From contig JAZOUN010000056.1 in the NCBI GenBank assembly GCA_045658165.1, forward strand, positions 1-27,182: DNA of 27,182 nucleotides, read 5' to 3'. The position numbers were made by a program, and so were the translations under genes. Positions 8,208 to 15,932 of this stretch are shown one piece after another. The DNA is from UBA1081 sp045658165. GTDB taxonomy: Bacteria > Bacillota > Clostridia > Oscillospirales > Acutalibacteraceae. Every line of letters starts with the position of its first letter. Positions within the stretch are counted from its first letter, which is position 1. The notes beneath the pieces are model-generated. The model saw nothing but the letters and a program-made list of their open reading frames with translations. It had not been told where the DNA came from and did no database searches.

Positions 8208-9510
8208 AAAAATCGGTCGCGACTCTTTTCGTGTTGTAGGTAAAGAGGATGACGGTATTTCTGTTATTCCTGATGATTCCTGCAGAAAAAGAAGCGACGA
8301 GAGTAAAAGGAAATTTGCCCGCGGCATAAAGAAGTTTTCAAACAACAACAGCGGTGGTGCAAGACTGTCTTCTTTTGCATATATTCTCATAATTGTTGTT
8401 ATATTTCTCACTATATTTATTGTAGCTGATGTTTCATCCGGTGGTGAATTGTATACAGTAAAAGGTAAATTAGTTTCATTGCTTTCAGGTGGTGTATCAT
8501 CAGAGGATTCTGTTGCGCTTGATGCTGATACCGTTTTTGATTTCAAATCTTACAGAAACGGTTATGTTATATTAACAGATAACGGAATCTCATATGTTAA
8601 TAATAATGGAAAAGTATCATCAAGTCAGCAGATTACATACAGTTCTCCCTCAGTTGAAGTGAATGACTACAGAGTAATGATTTTTGACAGAAGCAATACA
8701 TCATACCTGCTGATGAGAAATGAAACTCTTCACTCGCAACAGAAAACGGACAGCCGAATTGTTGATGCTGCAGTCAGCTCAAACGATAATTACGCTGTTA
8801 TTGTTACTGACAGTAACGCCAAATCAGTTCTTTTTGGTATGGATGGAAGAGGGAAGGTTATTTATCAGTGGAATTGTCCGCAAGGATATATTTCAGATGT
8901 TGCTATAACAGAATCTGGTAATAAAGTTGCTGCAACTGTTATTAATTCAGTAAATGCAGTACTTTGTTCAACAGTGTATATTCTTGATTTTGAATATGAC
9001 TCAGAATATGCAGTGTTTGAATATGCTGATGAAACAGTTGTTGGTACTAAATTTCTTTCATCAAGACAACTTCAAGTTGTTACTGATAAACATGTTTATA
9101 AGATAACTGCAAAAGAACAGGAAGAAGTATATGAGTTCGTAACATCTGATATATGTTATTCAGATTTCAGTGATTCATTTACAGCTGTAATGATAAATGA
9201 TTATTCAAGTGATAACCTTTACCATCTTGTTGTTTTCGGCAGTAACGGAAAATTAAAATTCACAGTTCCTGTTGAAGGTAAAGTTCGTAGTTTGTCTGCA
9301 TCTGATAAAGGGATTTCTGTTTTGTTTGCAGATAAAATTGAAACTTATTCAAAACGAGGAAAACTTGTTGGTTACGTTAACGGTATAAATCACTACGATG
9401 ATATTGTTCTTAACGGAAATTATTTGTATGTTCTTTCTTCGGATTCGGTAAAAAGATTTCCTGCATACGGAAATTCTGATTTGATTCAGATAGAAGAAGA
9501 AACTCATTAA
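8200..9510 (+). CDS. Membrane-anchored extracytoplasmic beta-propeller-like protein (DUF5711-like)
   Basis: 436 residues from the ATG at 8200, which overlaps the truA stop; GAAGGTG (8187-8193) is well spaced for it. A basic, polar cytoplasmic tail (1-56) is followed by one membrane segment (about 58-77, IVVIFLTIFIVA) and a long extracytoplasmic region. The latter has repeating beta-rich units such as YRNGYVILTDNG, NDNYAVIVTDS and SASDKGISVLFADK, which suggests a WD/PQQ-like beta-propeller. This architecture and its place before cvpA recall the DUF5711 family of Clostridia. That name comes from memory and was not searched. No catalytic residues are evident. A role as an envelope scaffold or sensor is only a guess. 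Confidence 0.7.
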   Translation: MSKKIGRDSFRVVGKEDDGISVIPDDSCRKRSDESKRKFARGIKKFSNNNSGGARLSSFAYILIIVVIFLTIFIVADVSSGGELYTVKGKLVSLLSGGVSSEDSVALDADTVFDFKSYRNGYVILTDNGISYVNNNGKVSSSQQITYSSPSVEVNDYRVMIFDRSNTSYLLMRNETLHSQQKTDSRIVDAAVSSNDNYAVIVTDSNAKSVLFGMDGRGKVIYQWNCPQGYISDVAITESGNKVAATVINSVNAVLCSTVYILDFEYDSEYAVFEYADETVVGTKFLSSRQLQVVTDKHVYKITAKEQEEVYEFVTSDICYSDFSDSFTAVMINDYSSDNLYHLVVFGSNGKLKFTVPVEGKVRSLSASDKGISVLFADKIETYSKRGKLVGYVNGINHYDDIVLNGNYLYVLSSDSVKRFPAYGNSDLIQIEEETH

Positions 9511-9520
9511 AGGAGATATT

Positions 9521-10201
9521 ATGAATTATATTATAGATATTGTGCTTATTGCGCTTATAGTACTTATAGTTGCTGTTTCTTCAAAAAGAGGTTTTATTTT
9601 AACAGTATTTGATTTTGCTTCAGGTATTGTTGCTTTTATAGGTGCACGCATACTGTCCCCGTATGTTTCAACTTTTGTTTATGATAATTTTTTTAAATCA
9701 ACAGTGATTTCATTTCTTTCGGAAAAATATTCATCAGCAGGTGATACAGTTGCATCTGCTATTGATAATATGTATTCAGTTTTTTCATTTCTTCCCGAAG
9801 GTATTTATGCTTATATTAAAGAATCCGGAATTATTGATTCACAGGCGATTTCTCAGACAATTATGACAAATATAACAACTGTGGAGCAGCTTGAAAGTTC
9901 TATTGTCGGCCCTATAATGTCATCTGTCATTCAGCTGATCGCTTTTGCGGTGCTTTCAATTGTTTTACTTGTTGTACTTCGTATTGCAGCTAAATTCATT
10001 TCACGTGTAGTCAATATATCAAAAATTGCAGGAAAACTTAACTCAATTCTCGGCGCAGCAGTAGGTCTTTTAAAGGGACTTGTTTACGTATTTATTATCG
10101 CTGTAGTGATTTGTGTTCTTTCTTATGCTTCAGAAGATGTGGCAGTATATGCAGCAGACTCATATATATGTTCATTCGCATCTAAACTTATTGGAATTTA
10201 A
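9521..10201 (+). CDS. CvpA family membrane protein
   Basis: 226 residues with four likely membrane segments: about 4-20, 25-46, 131-156 and 175-202. The N-terminal pattern of a first helix followed by SSKRGF, and the late motif LNSILGAAVGLLKGLVYVF (173-191), match the CvpA (colicin V production) family. The loop between helices 2 and 3 (about 50-130) is probably extracytoplasmic. The molecular role of CvpA is not settled; in other bacteria it is linked to envelope integrity. An AAGGAG site seven bases upstream overlaps the stop of the preceding gene, so the two are co-translated neighbours. pgsA follows 12 bases later. Confidence 0.85.
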   Translation: MNYIIDIVLIALIVLIVAVSSKRGFILTVFDFASGIVAFIGARILSPYVSTFVYDNFFKSTVISFLSEKYSSAGDTVASAIDNMYSVFSFLPEGIYAYIKESGIIDSQAISQTIMTNITTVEQLESSIVGPIMSSVIQLIAFAVLSIVLLVVLRIAAKFISRVVNISKIAGKLNSILGAAVGLLKGLVYVFIIAVVICVLSYASEDVAVYAADSYICSFASKLIGI

Positions 10202-10213
10202 GGAGTCTTACAA

Positions 10214-10861
10214 ATGAAAGAAAAGTTATCTTATTACTTCGAAAACTGGAAAACGATACCGAATTATATTTCTTTCGTGCGAATTTTGTTGATTCCTGTT
10301 TTTGCCGTGCTTTTTTATAAGGGGTATACTATACTTGCTTTTATTATTCTTGCATTATCGGGAATTTCAGATATGGTAGACGGTAAAATTGCAAGAAAAC
10401 TCAATCAGGTAAGCAATCTCGGTAAGATGCTTGATCCGATTGCAGATAAACTTACTGTTTTTGCAATTGCTATAATTCTCTTTCTTAAGTTCAATAATGC
10501 AGAAAATGAAACATTGCAAGCATTTTCATGGGTGTTCTTACTGTTTATTGCCAAAGATATAGTAATGCTTGTCTTTGGATTATTTATGATTCTTAAAGGT
10601 ATGCATCCTACTGCAGCTGAGATATACGGTAAACTTGCAACTCTTGCATTTTATTGTGTTATGGCTTTAATTATGGCAATTGGACCCGAAGTTGGTGCAT
10701 TCCGTGATTTTTATGTTCTTCCGGATAAAATAATGATGATCCTTGTGAGTGTTTCTGTTCTGCTTACATTTACTGCATTTTTCAGCTATATTCCGGGCGT
10801 AATCAAGCAATGTGCTGAACGTTTTGGTTGGTTCGGGCATGAAAAACAGAAAAAAGAGTAA
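10214..10861 (+). CDS. pgsA: CDP-diacylglycerol-glycerol-3-phosphate phosphatidyltransferase-like protein (PgsA)
   Basis: A membrane CDP-alcohol phosphatidyltransferase of 215 residues. The family motif D-x2-D-G-x2-A-R-x8-G-x3-D-x3-D is complete: D53, D56-G57, A60-R61, G70, D74 and D78 in SDMVDGKIARKL...NLGKMLDPIADK. Several hydrophobic helices surround it (about 22-50, 79-92, 104-127, 138-155 and 175-195). PNYISFVRILLIPVF at the N-terminus is typical of PgsA, which makes phosphatidylglycerol phosphate from CDP-diacylglycerol and glycerol-3-phosphate. A cardiolipin synthase or other paralogue of the same fold cannot be excluded. AAGGAG lies eight bases upstream of the ATG. Confidence 0.87.
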   Translation: MKEKLSYYFENWKTIPNYISFVRILLIPVFAVLFYKGYTILAFIILALSGISDMVDGKIARKLNQVSNLGKMLDPIADKLTVFAIAIILFLKFNNAENETLQAFSWVFLLFIAKDIVMLVFGLFMILKGMHPTAAEIYGKLATLAFYCVMALIMAIGPEVGAFRDFYVLPDKIMMILVSVSVLLTFTAFFSYIPGVIKQCAERFGWFGHEKQKKE

Positions 10862-10905
10862 TAATATTAACAATATAAATTAAAGTTTTCGGTAGGTATG
10901 TTTTA

Positions 10906-12651
10906 ATGTTGAATTTCAGGAAAATTACATTGAATGATAGGGAATGGGTAAGAAGCTGTGTTGCATCTGGTGACACTGACGGTTGCTGCTTCAGTTTTGG
11001 TAATCTGTTTACCTGGAGTGATGCTTATTCTCTTGAAATTGCCGAATTTGAAGGGCTTTGCCTTATCCGTGGTAAGGATACGGACGGTAATATTTTTTAC
11101 ACTTATCCGTCAGGTGCGGGTGATATAAAAAAGGCAATTTCGGCAATGATGGATGAAGCACGTGAAAATAACACGAAGTTCATGCTCTATCATATTCTTG
11201 AGGATAATATTAAAACGCTTAATAGTCTGTTTCCTGATGTTTTTAAATTTGATTATGATCGCGATACATCAGAATATATTTACTCAGTAAAAAACATGGC
11301 TGATTTGTCAGGAAAAAAATTTCATGGTAAAAAAGGTCATGTCAATGCGTTTTTCAGAAAGCATGAAAATGTATATTGTGATCCAATAACAGACGATAAC
11401 ATTCATTTATGCCTTGATATTGCTGAAAGCTGGCGTTCAGAACGTGAAGATTCTGAGGGTGAACTTGAAAATGAAAATCTTGCATTAGAAAAGGCGGTTA
11501 AGAATTTTAATGCTCTCGGCTATATCGGTGCTATACTTTATGCAGATGATTTGCCTGTAGCTTTCACAATGGGTGAGCCATTAAAAAATAACACATTCTG
11601 TACACATTTTGAAAAAACTGTTCCTGACTACAGGGATGCTTTTCCTGTTATTAATAACGGATTTACTAAACTTATGCTTAACTCTTATGAGTATGTTAAC
11701 AGGGAAGAGGATACAGGTTCAGAGGGGCTCAGAAAAGCAAAACTTTCTTATTATCCTGAATTTCTTCTTAATAAATATACAGCGGTTTTTAAAAATGATC
11801 CCACAAGAAAATTCTATGCAGATGTTTCTGACTATGATGAATTAAAAGCTTTGTGGAAAACAGTATTTTGTGATACTGATAATGTTATTGATTTCTTTTT
11901 CAGTCATACGGTAAAACCTGAGAATGTTTTTGCATGCCGTAAAGATGAGAAAATCGTTTCAGCATTTTATCTTATTGATTCACTGCTTGTGGCTGGCAAT
12001 AAGAAAATTCCCGTAAAGTATCTCTACGCTGCAGCAACATTGGCAGAGTACAGAGGGCAGGGGATCATGTCTTCAATGATAAATGAAGTTTCCCGTGTTT
12101 TTAAATCAGATGGTATTAATGCAATAGTATTATATCCGGCCAATGACTCACTTTATGAATTTTATTGCAGCCTTGGATTTAAGCCTGATTTTACGGAAAA
12201 ATATTATAAATTTAATAAAAAAGATATAGCAGAGTATTCCGGTGAGAGGTATTTTAATTCTTCTTTGGACTATTATCAGCTACGTGAAAGTATTCCGTCC
12301 GAAAATTATATTTCTTTTGAGCATGAATTCCTTGATTTTTCAAGATTCTGTGCCAAAAATGGCGGATTTGAAATAAATGCTGTGTTTGATGATGAAGACA
12401 AAGTATTTGTCATCGGAAGAATAGAAGATTCTGCTGTTGTAATTGATGAGGCTATTTCTTCAGACGGAAATTATAATCATATTTTTTCAGTTTTGGCTGA
12501 TATTGATTGTGATAATTTTGTGTTAAAAACACCTGTATGTATTTCTATTGATGGTATTGATTTTGATGTTAAAACTGCAGGTATGTTACTTCCGTTAAAA
12601 GATGATTTTGCAAATTTAACAGATATTTATCTGGGACAACCTTGTATGTAA
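10906..12651 (+). CDS. DUF2156 - GNAT fusion acyltransferase-like protein
   Basis: A 581-residue soluble protein with two recognisable halves. Residues about 5-290 look like DUF2156, the aminoacyl-transferase-like fold found at the C-terminus of MprF. Hallmarks are LSGKKFHGKKGHVNAFFRK (134-152) and REEDTGSEGLRKAKLSYYP (266-284). Residues about 303-440 are a GNAT domain with the acetyl-CoA loop EYRGQGIMSSMI (381-392) and YEFYCSLGF (417-425). The last ~140 residues are acidic and unassigned. No membrane segments or signal peptide are visible, so it lacks the flippase part of MprF. The ribosome binding site is weak (GGTAGGT). It lies between pgsA and the DJ-1 gene. The substrate is unknown. Confidence 0.8.
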   Translation: MLNFRKITLNDREWVRSCVASGDTDGCCFSFGNLFTWSDAYSLEIAEFEGLCLIRGKDTDGNIFYTYPSGAGDIKKAISAMMDEARENNTKFMLYHILEDNIKTLNSLFPDVFKFDYDRDTSEYIYSVKNMADLSGKKFHGKKGHVNAFFRKHENVYCDPITDDNIHLCLDIAESWRSEREDSEGELENENLALEKAVKNFNALGYIGAILYADDLPVAFTMGEPLKNNTFCTHFEKTVPDYRDAFPVINNGFTKLMLNSYEYVNREEDTGSEGLRKAKLSYYPEFLLNKYTAVFKNDPTRKFYADVSDYDELKALWKTVFCDTDNVIDFFFSHTVKPENVFACRKDEKIVSAFYLIDSLLVAGNKKIPVKYLYAAATLAEYRGQGIMSSMINEVSRVFKSDGINAIVLYPANDSLYEFYCSLGFKPDFTEKYYKFNKKDIAEYSGERYFNSSLDYYQLRESIPSENYISFEHEFLDFSRFCAKNGGFEINAVFDDEDKVFVIGRIEDSAVVIDEAISSDGNYNHIFSVLADIDCDNFVLKTPVCISIDGIDFDVKTAGMLLPLKDDFANLTDIYLGQPCM

Positions 12652-12662
12652 GGAGATATTAT

Positions 12663-13208
12663 ATGATTTATACTTTTTTTGCAGATGGTTTTGAAGAAGT
12701 CGAAGCTTTAACACCTGTTGATTATATCAGAAGAGCAGGTGTTTCTGTTTCAACAGTTGGTGTAGGTAATAAAACTGTAAATGGTGCTCACTCAATTCCT
12801 GTAGTTTGCGATTGTGTGATTGAAGATATTTCAGATTTTGAAAATATTGACGGAATTATTCTTCCCGGAGGTATGCCCGGAACACTTAATCTTGAAAATA
12901 ATGAAAAAGTTCAGGAAATTATTGATTTTTGTGCTAAAAATGGTAAAATGATAGCTGCAATATGTGCAGCCCCTTCTATTCTCGGTCACAAAGGGCTGCT
13001 TGATAATAAAAATGCTGTTTGTTTTCCGGGTTTTGAAGAAGATCTTCATGGTGCTGTGATTTCAGATTTATTTGCAGTTAGAGACGGAAATATTATTACA
13101 GCTAAAGGTGCCGGTGCTGCAAGTGAATTTTCCTTTGAAATCATTTCGTTTCTCAAAGGAAATGATGAATCTGATAAGATAAGAAAAACAGTTCAGACAT
13201 GCTATTAA
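12663..13208 (+). CDS. DJ-1/PfpI family protein
   Basis: 181 residues from the ATG at 12663, chosen because AAGGAG (12650-12655) overlaps the stop of the preceding gene and is well spaced. The flavodoxin-like fold is recognisable: ADGFEEVEALTPVDYIRRAG (8-27), GIILPGGMPG (64-73) and the nucleophile elbow AAICAAPSILGH (98-109). C101 is the predicted reactive cysteine, and E14 is the equivalent of the DJ-1 glutamate that tunes it. The family is often called ThiJ/YajL and is linked to protein repair or glyoxalase-like chemistry; which of these applies is not decided by sequence. It is cytoplasmic and part of the same gene run, 29 bases before mltG. Confidence 0.9.
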   Translation: MIYTFFADGFEEVEALTPVDYIRRAGVSVSTVGVGNKTVNGAHSIPVVCDCVIEDISDFENIDGIILPGGMPGTLNLENNEKVQEIIDFCAKNGKMIAAICAAPSILGHKGLLDNKNAVCFPGFEEDLHGAVISDLFAVRDGNIITAKGAGAASEFSFEIISFLKGNDESDKIRKTVQTCY

Positions 13209-13237
13209 AATAATTATTCTTGAGGGGATGAAATAAT

Positions 13238-14572
13238 ATGTATGATCCTAAAAATGGAATGAATGACGGAAATCAGAATGTTTACAGAAAGAAAACAACT
13301 GTTGCGGACAGTAAACCTGTTAATCGTGAACAATACAGAAAGCCAATTGCTGCGCAGAGTGAAATATATAAAAAAACAAAGCCGGCAGCGGAAAAGAAAC
13401 CTGTAAATTCTAAACCTGTAAATAAAAAGCAGTCTGTTGCTGAAAAAAAACAGGTGGTAGAAAAAACACCTGAAATGATAAAGCTTGAAAAAAGAAAAGC
13501 AGCACGTAAAAAAATGATAATTTCAAATGTAAGACGTGTAAGCATAATTATGGCTGTAGTTGTATTTATTTCTGTGTCTATTGCTACGTTTGCAATTTCG
13601 TGCGTTAATGATGTTTTGGCTATTCATATTCCTGCGGAAAAAGATATCGCAGTTTCAGTTGTTATTGATGACGGAATGAATACATCTGAGGTAATTGATG
13701 CTCTCGGTGATGCAGGTGTTATTAAAAATCCATGGTTCTGCAAACTGGCTGCTAAATTTTTCGGTTATAAAGATTCAGGATATATTGCAAGAACATACGA
13801 ATTAAACCGTTCTATGGGTCTTGAAAATATGCTTAATGAAATTAAAAATAATACTTCTAAGGCTGCAAAAACAGTTTTTCTTACATTCCCTGAAGGGTAT
13901 ACAGTAGATCAGATATTTAATTTGCTTGAAGAGTCTAAAGTATGTTCAAGAGCAAGCCTGATCGAAACAATGAATACAGTTGATTTTTCTAAAGAATTTG
14001 ATTTCCTTTCATCTATGACAGACACCCAGAGCAGATACATGCTTCTTGAGGGATATCTTTTCCCTGATACTTATGAATTCTATATCGGTGAAAATGCTGA
14101 AAGTGTAATTAAGAGATTTTTAAACAACTTTAAGTCAAAGTGGACTGCATCATACGAAAATCTTGCAGTTGAAAAGAAGTTGACAGTTGATAAGGTTATA
14201 AAACTCGCTTCAATTGTTGAAAAAGAAGCTGTAGGAGCAGATATGCCTATAGTAGGTTCTATTCTTTTTAATCGTCTTAAAGCAAATATGAGATTTGAAT
14301 GTGATTCAACCGGTAATTATATTAAAGGTAATATGTCAAATCTTTCAGAAAGTGATCTTGCTGCATATGACTCACTTTATAACACCTATATATGTAGCTC
14401 TTATCCTGTAGGTGCAATCTGCAACCCCGGTACTGATTCAATTGAAGCTGTTCTAAAGGCTCCGGATACAGCATATTACTATTTTATTCATGATAAAAAT
14501 AATGAATTCCATGTTGCAAAATCACTCGATGAACAGAATTATAATATCAGAACATACGGTCTGGCTGAATAA
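13238..14572 (+). CDS. mltG: Endolytic murein transglycosylase MltG (YceG-like)
   Basis: MltG cleaves nascent glycan strands of peptidoglycan at the membrane. The 444-residue product starts with a long lysine-rich, low-complexity cytoplasmic tail (1-98) that repeats KPVN-type units. A membrane anchor follows (about 101-123) and then the extracytoplasmic YceG domain. Family signatures are FPEGYTVDQIF (217-227), EGYLFPDTYEF (271-281), the catalytic-region IVEKEA with E328/E330, LFNRL (343-347) and AICNPGTDSIEAVLKAPDT (393-411). The ATG has GAGGGGATG upstream. It ends the 15-gene plus-strand run; the next gene has its own promoter, which begins three bases after this stop codon. Confidence 0.93.
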   Translation: MYDPKNGMNDGNQNVYRKKTTVADSKPVNREQYRKPIAAQSEIYKKTKPAAEKKPVNSKPVNKKQSVAEKKQVVEKTPEMIKLEKRKAARKKMIISNVRRVSIIMAVVVFISVSIATFAISCVNDVLAIHIPAEKDIAVSVVIDDGMNTSEVIDALGDAGVIKNPWFCKLAAKFFGYKDSGYIARTYELNRSMGLENMLNEIKNNTSKAAKTVFLTFPEGYTVDQIFNLLEESKVCSRASLIETMNTVDFSKEFDFLSSMTDTQSRYMLLEGYLFPDTYEFYIGENAESVIKRFLNNFKSKWTASYENLAVEKKLTVDKVIKLASIVEKEAVGADMPIVGSILFNRLKANMRFECDSTGNYIKGNMSNLSESDLAAYDSLYNTYICSSYPVGAICNPGTDSIEAVLKAPDTAYYYFIHDKNNEFHVAKSLDEQNYNIRTYGLAE

Positions 14573-14574
14573 TA

Positions 14575-14603
14575 TTGACAAAATTATTATTTGATGTTAT
14601 AAT
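14575..14603 (+). promoter_or_regulatory. Consensus sigma-A promoter for the secreted EEP-fold gene
   Basis: TTGACA (14575-14580), a 17-base spacer and TATAAT (14598-14603): both hexamers match the consensus exactly, and TGT directly before the -10 gives an extended -10. It begins three bases after the mltG stop and lies 36 bases upstream of the ATG at 14639. Confidence 0.8.
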
Positions 14604-14638
14604 TTTATAGGTTTAAAATATTTAAAAGGATGGTTGAG

Positions 14639-15817
14639 ATGCGTAATTTAAAGAAATTTTTATGTGTTGTACTTTCATCAATGATGATTTTTTCTTCATT
14701 CTGTTTTGTGGGTTCCGCTGACGAAGCTGATTCTATCATCGGAACTACAGGATCATTTAATATGATTAATTATAATATTGAAGGTGTTCCTGTTCCTGCA
14801 GGTGTAACAGAAAGTGGCAGAGATCCTTTGCTCGATACATTAGTAATTGGTGAAATCCTCAATGCTAAGAAATATGATATTGTAGCTATTCAGGAAGATT
14901 TTAACTACGACACATATTTCAGAGAATTGATGACAAACTATGAAAATCGTGCTGATTGGTACGGAAATGTCGGTGAAAGACATCAGACATCTCATTCAGG
15001 AGGTTATCTCCTTGGTGACGGTCTTAATATTTTCTCAACATTTTCTCTTTTTAACGAATACAGAGTTGCATGGAAAGTATCATCAGGTGTTACATCTGAC
15101 GGTGCCGATGAACTTACTTGCAATGGTTTTCTCGTAACAACAATAAAGGTTGCAGAAGGTTATTATGTAGATATTTACGATATTCATGCAGATGCTTCTG
15201 ATGATAAAGATTCTGTAGCTGCAAGAAAGGCTCAGTTCGCTCAGCTTGCTGAATACATCAAGAAACATTCAATTTATGATGAAGTTACCGGTACATATGA
15301 TCATGCAGTTATTGTAACAGGTGATTTCAATGAAAGTATCTGTAATGAAGATTATAACGGTGATGCATATCTTATATCAGAACTTATTGAGGCTGCACAC
15401 CTCAATGATGCATGGGCTGTTCAGACAATTAAAAATATCAAAGAAAATCCTGAAGATTATTCTGAATATTATACATATGCAAAAGAGACAGATCTTACAT
15501 ATGAAGAAGCACAGGGACATTATGACTCTGTAGAAAGAATCTGTTTTGCTGACGGTAACGGTATCGATCTTACATGTGATGTGTTCAAGTATATTCAGAT
15601 TACAAATACTGCAGGGCGTTCACTTTCCAGTCATTGTGCAGCAGAAGCAGTTTTTAGTTATGAAATTGTAGAAAAAGTTCAGGACGGAAGTCATAGTCAT
15701 GACAAAGAAAATGTAAAGCAGGAAAAAGGCTTTATTCTTCAGTTCCTTGATTATCTTGCAAGTATTTTCCGTGCAATCGGTAAATTAATATCTGACCTCG
15801 GCAATGGATTAATCTGA
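14639..15817 (+). CDS. Secreted endonuclease/exonuclease/phosphatase-fold protein
   Basis: 392 residues from the ATG at 14639, preferred over 14630 because AAAAGGA (14624-14630) is then correctly spaced. An N-terminal signal peptide (MRNLKKFLCVVLSSMMIF..., likely cleaved near residues 27-28) indicates secretion. The EEP (DNase I-like) fold is shown by MINYNIEG (N46), VAIQEDF (E86), DIHADA (H183) and VIVTGDFNES (D229, N231). The final motif reads SLSSHCAAEAVF (H332), where the usual S-D-H is S-S-H. The tail (364-392) is an amphipathic, hydrophobic helix after a short H/K-rich linker. It could act on nucleic acids, phospholipids (sphingomyelinase-like) or phosphoinositides; sequence alone does not decide. 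Confidence 0.85.
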   Translation: MRNLKKFLCVVLSSMMIFSSFCFVGSADEADSIIGTTGSFNMINYNIEGVPVPAGVTESGRDPLLDTLVIGEILNAKKYDIVAIQEDFNYDTYFRELMTNYENRADWYGNVGERHQTSHSGGYLLGDGLNIFSTFSLFNEYRVAWKVSSGVTSDGADELTCNGFLVTTIKVAEGYYVDIYDIHADASDDKDSVAARKAQFAQLAEYIKKHSIYDEVTGTYDHAVIVTGDFNESICNEDYNGDAYLISELIEAAHLNDAWAVQTIKNIKENPEDYSEYYTYAKETDLTYEEAQGHYDSVERICFADGNGIDLTCDVFKYIQITNTAGRSLSSHCAAEAVFSYEIVEKVQDGSHSHDKENVKQEKGFILQFLDYLASIFRAIGKLISDLGNGLI

Positions 15818-15851
15818 TCTGTCAGGTTTAAATAAATGTAAAAAAAAATGT

Positions 15852-15889
15852 AAAACGTTCCATATATCTATTGATATGTGTAACGTTTT
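15852..15889 (+). promoter_or_regulatory. Long imperfect palindrome between the EEP and epimerase genes: operator or terminator
   Basis: Two 17-base arms (15852-15868 and 15873-15889) are inverted copies with two differences, separated by the four-base loop TATT. As RNA it would form a stem with one C-U mismatch and one G-U pair. Each arm contains AACGTT. It lies 34 bases after the EEP stop, so it could be that gene's terminator, although the following U tract is short (TTTTGTATT). It also overlaps the -35 of the next promoter (TTGATA, 15871-15876), so it could be a repressor site. Confidence 0.6.
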
Positions 15890-15899
15890 GTATTATAAT
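15871..15899 (+). promoter_or_regulatory. Sigma-A type promoter for the epimerase-family gene
   Basis: TTGATA (15871-15876), a 17-base spacer and TATAAT (15894-15899). The -35 and most of the spacer fall inside the palindrome at 15852-15889. The -10 ends 33 bases before the ATG at 15933. Confidence 0.65.
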
Positions 15900-15932
15900 A
15901 TAGATAATTATCAGTCAGAAAGAAGTGTTAAT

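Noticed and set aside
13370..13480. KPVN/KKP-type repeats in the mltG N-terminus
   Set aside because: This is low-complexity sequence of a cytoplasmic tail common in clostridial MltG, not a repeat array or CRISPR.
15850..15863. Catabolite-responsive (cre-like) site in the epimerase promoter
   Set aside because: The sequence resembles the cre consensus but the central CG is shifted by one base, so it is kept only as a general operator candidate.
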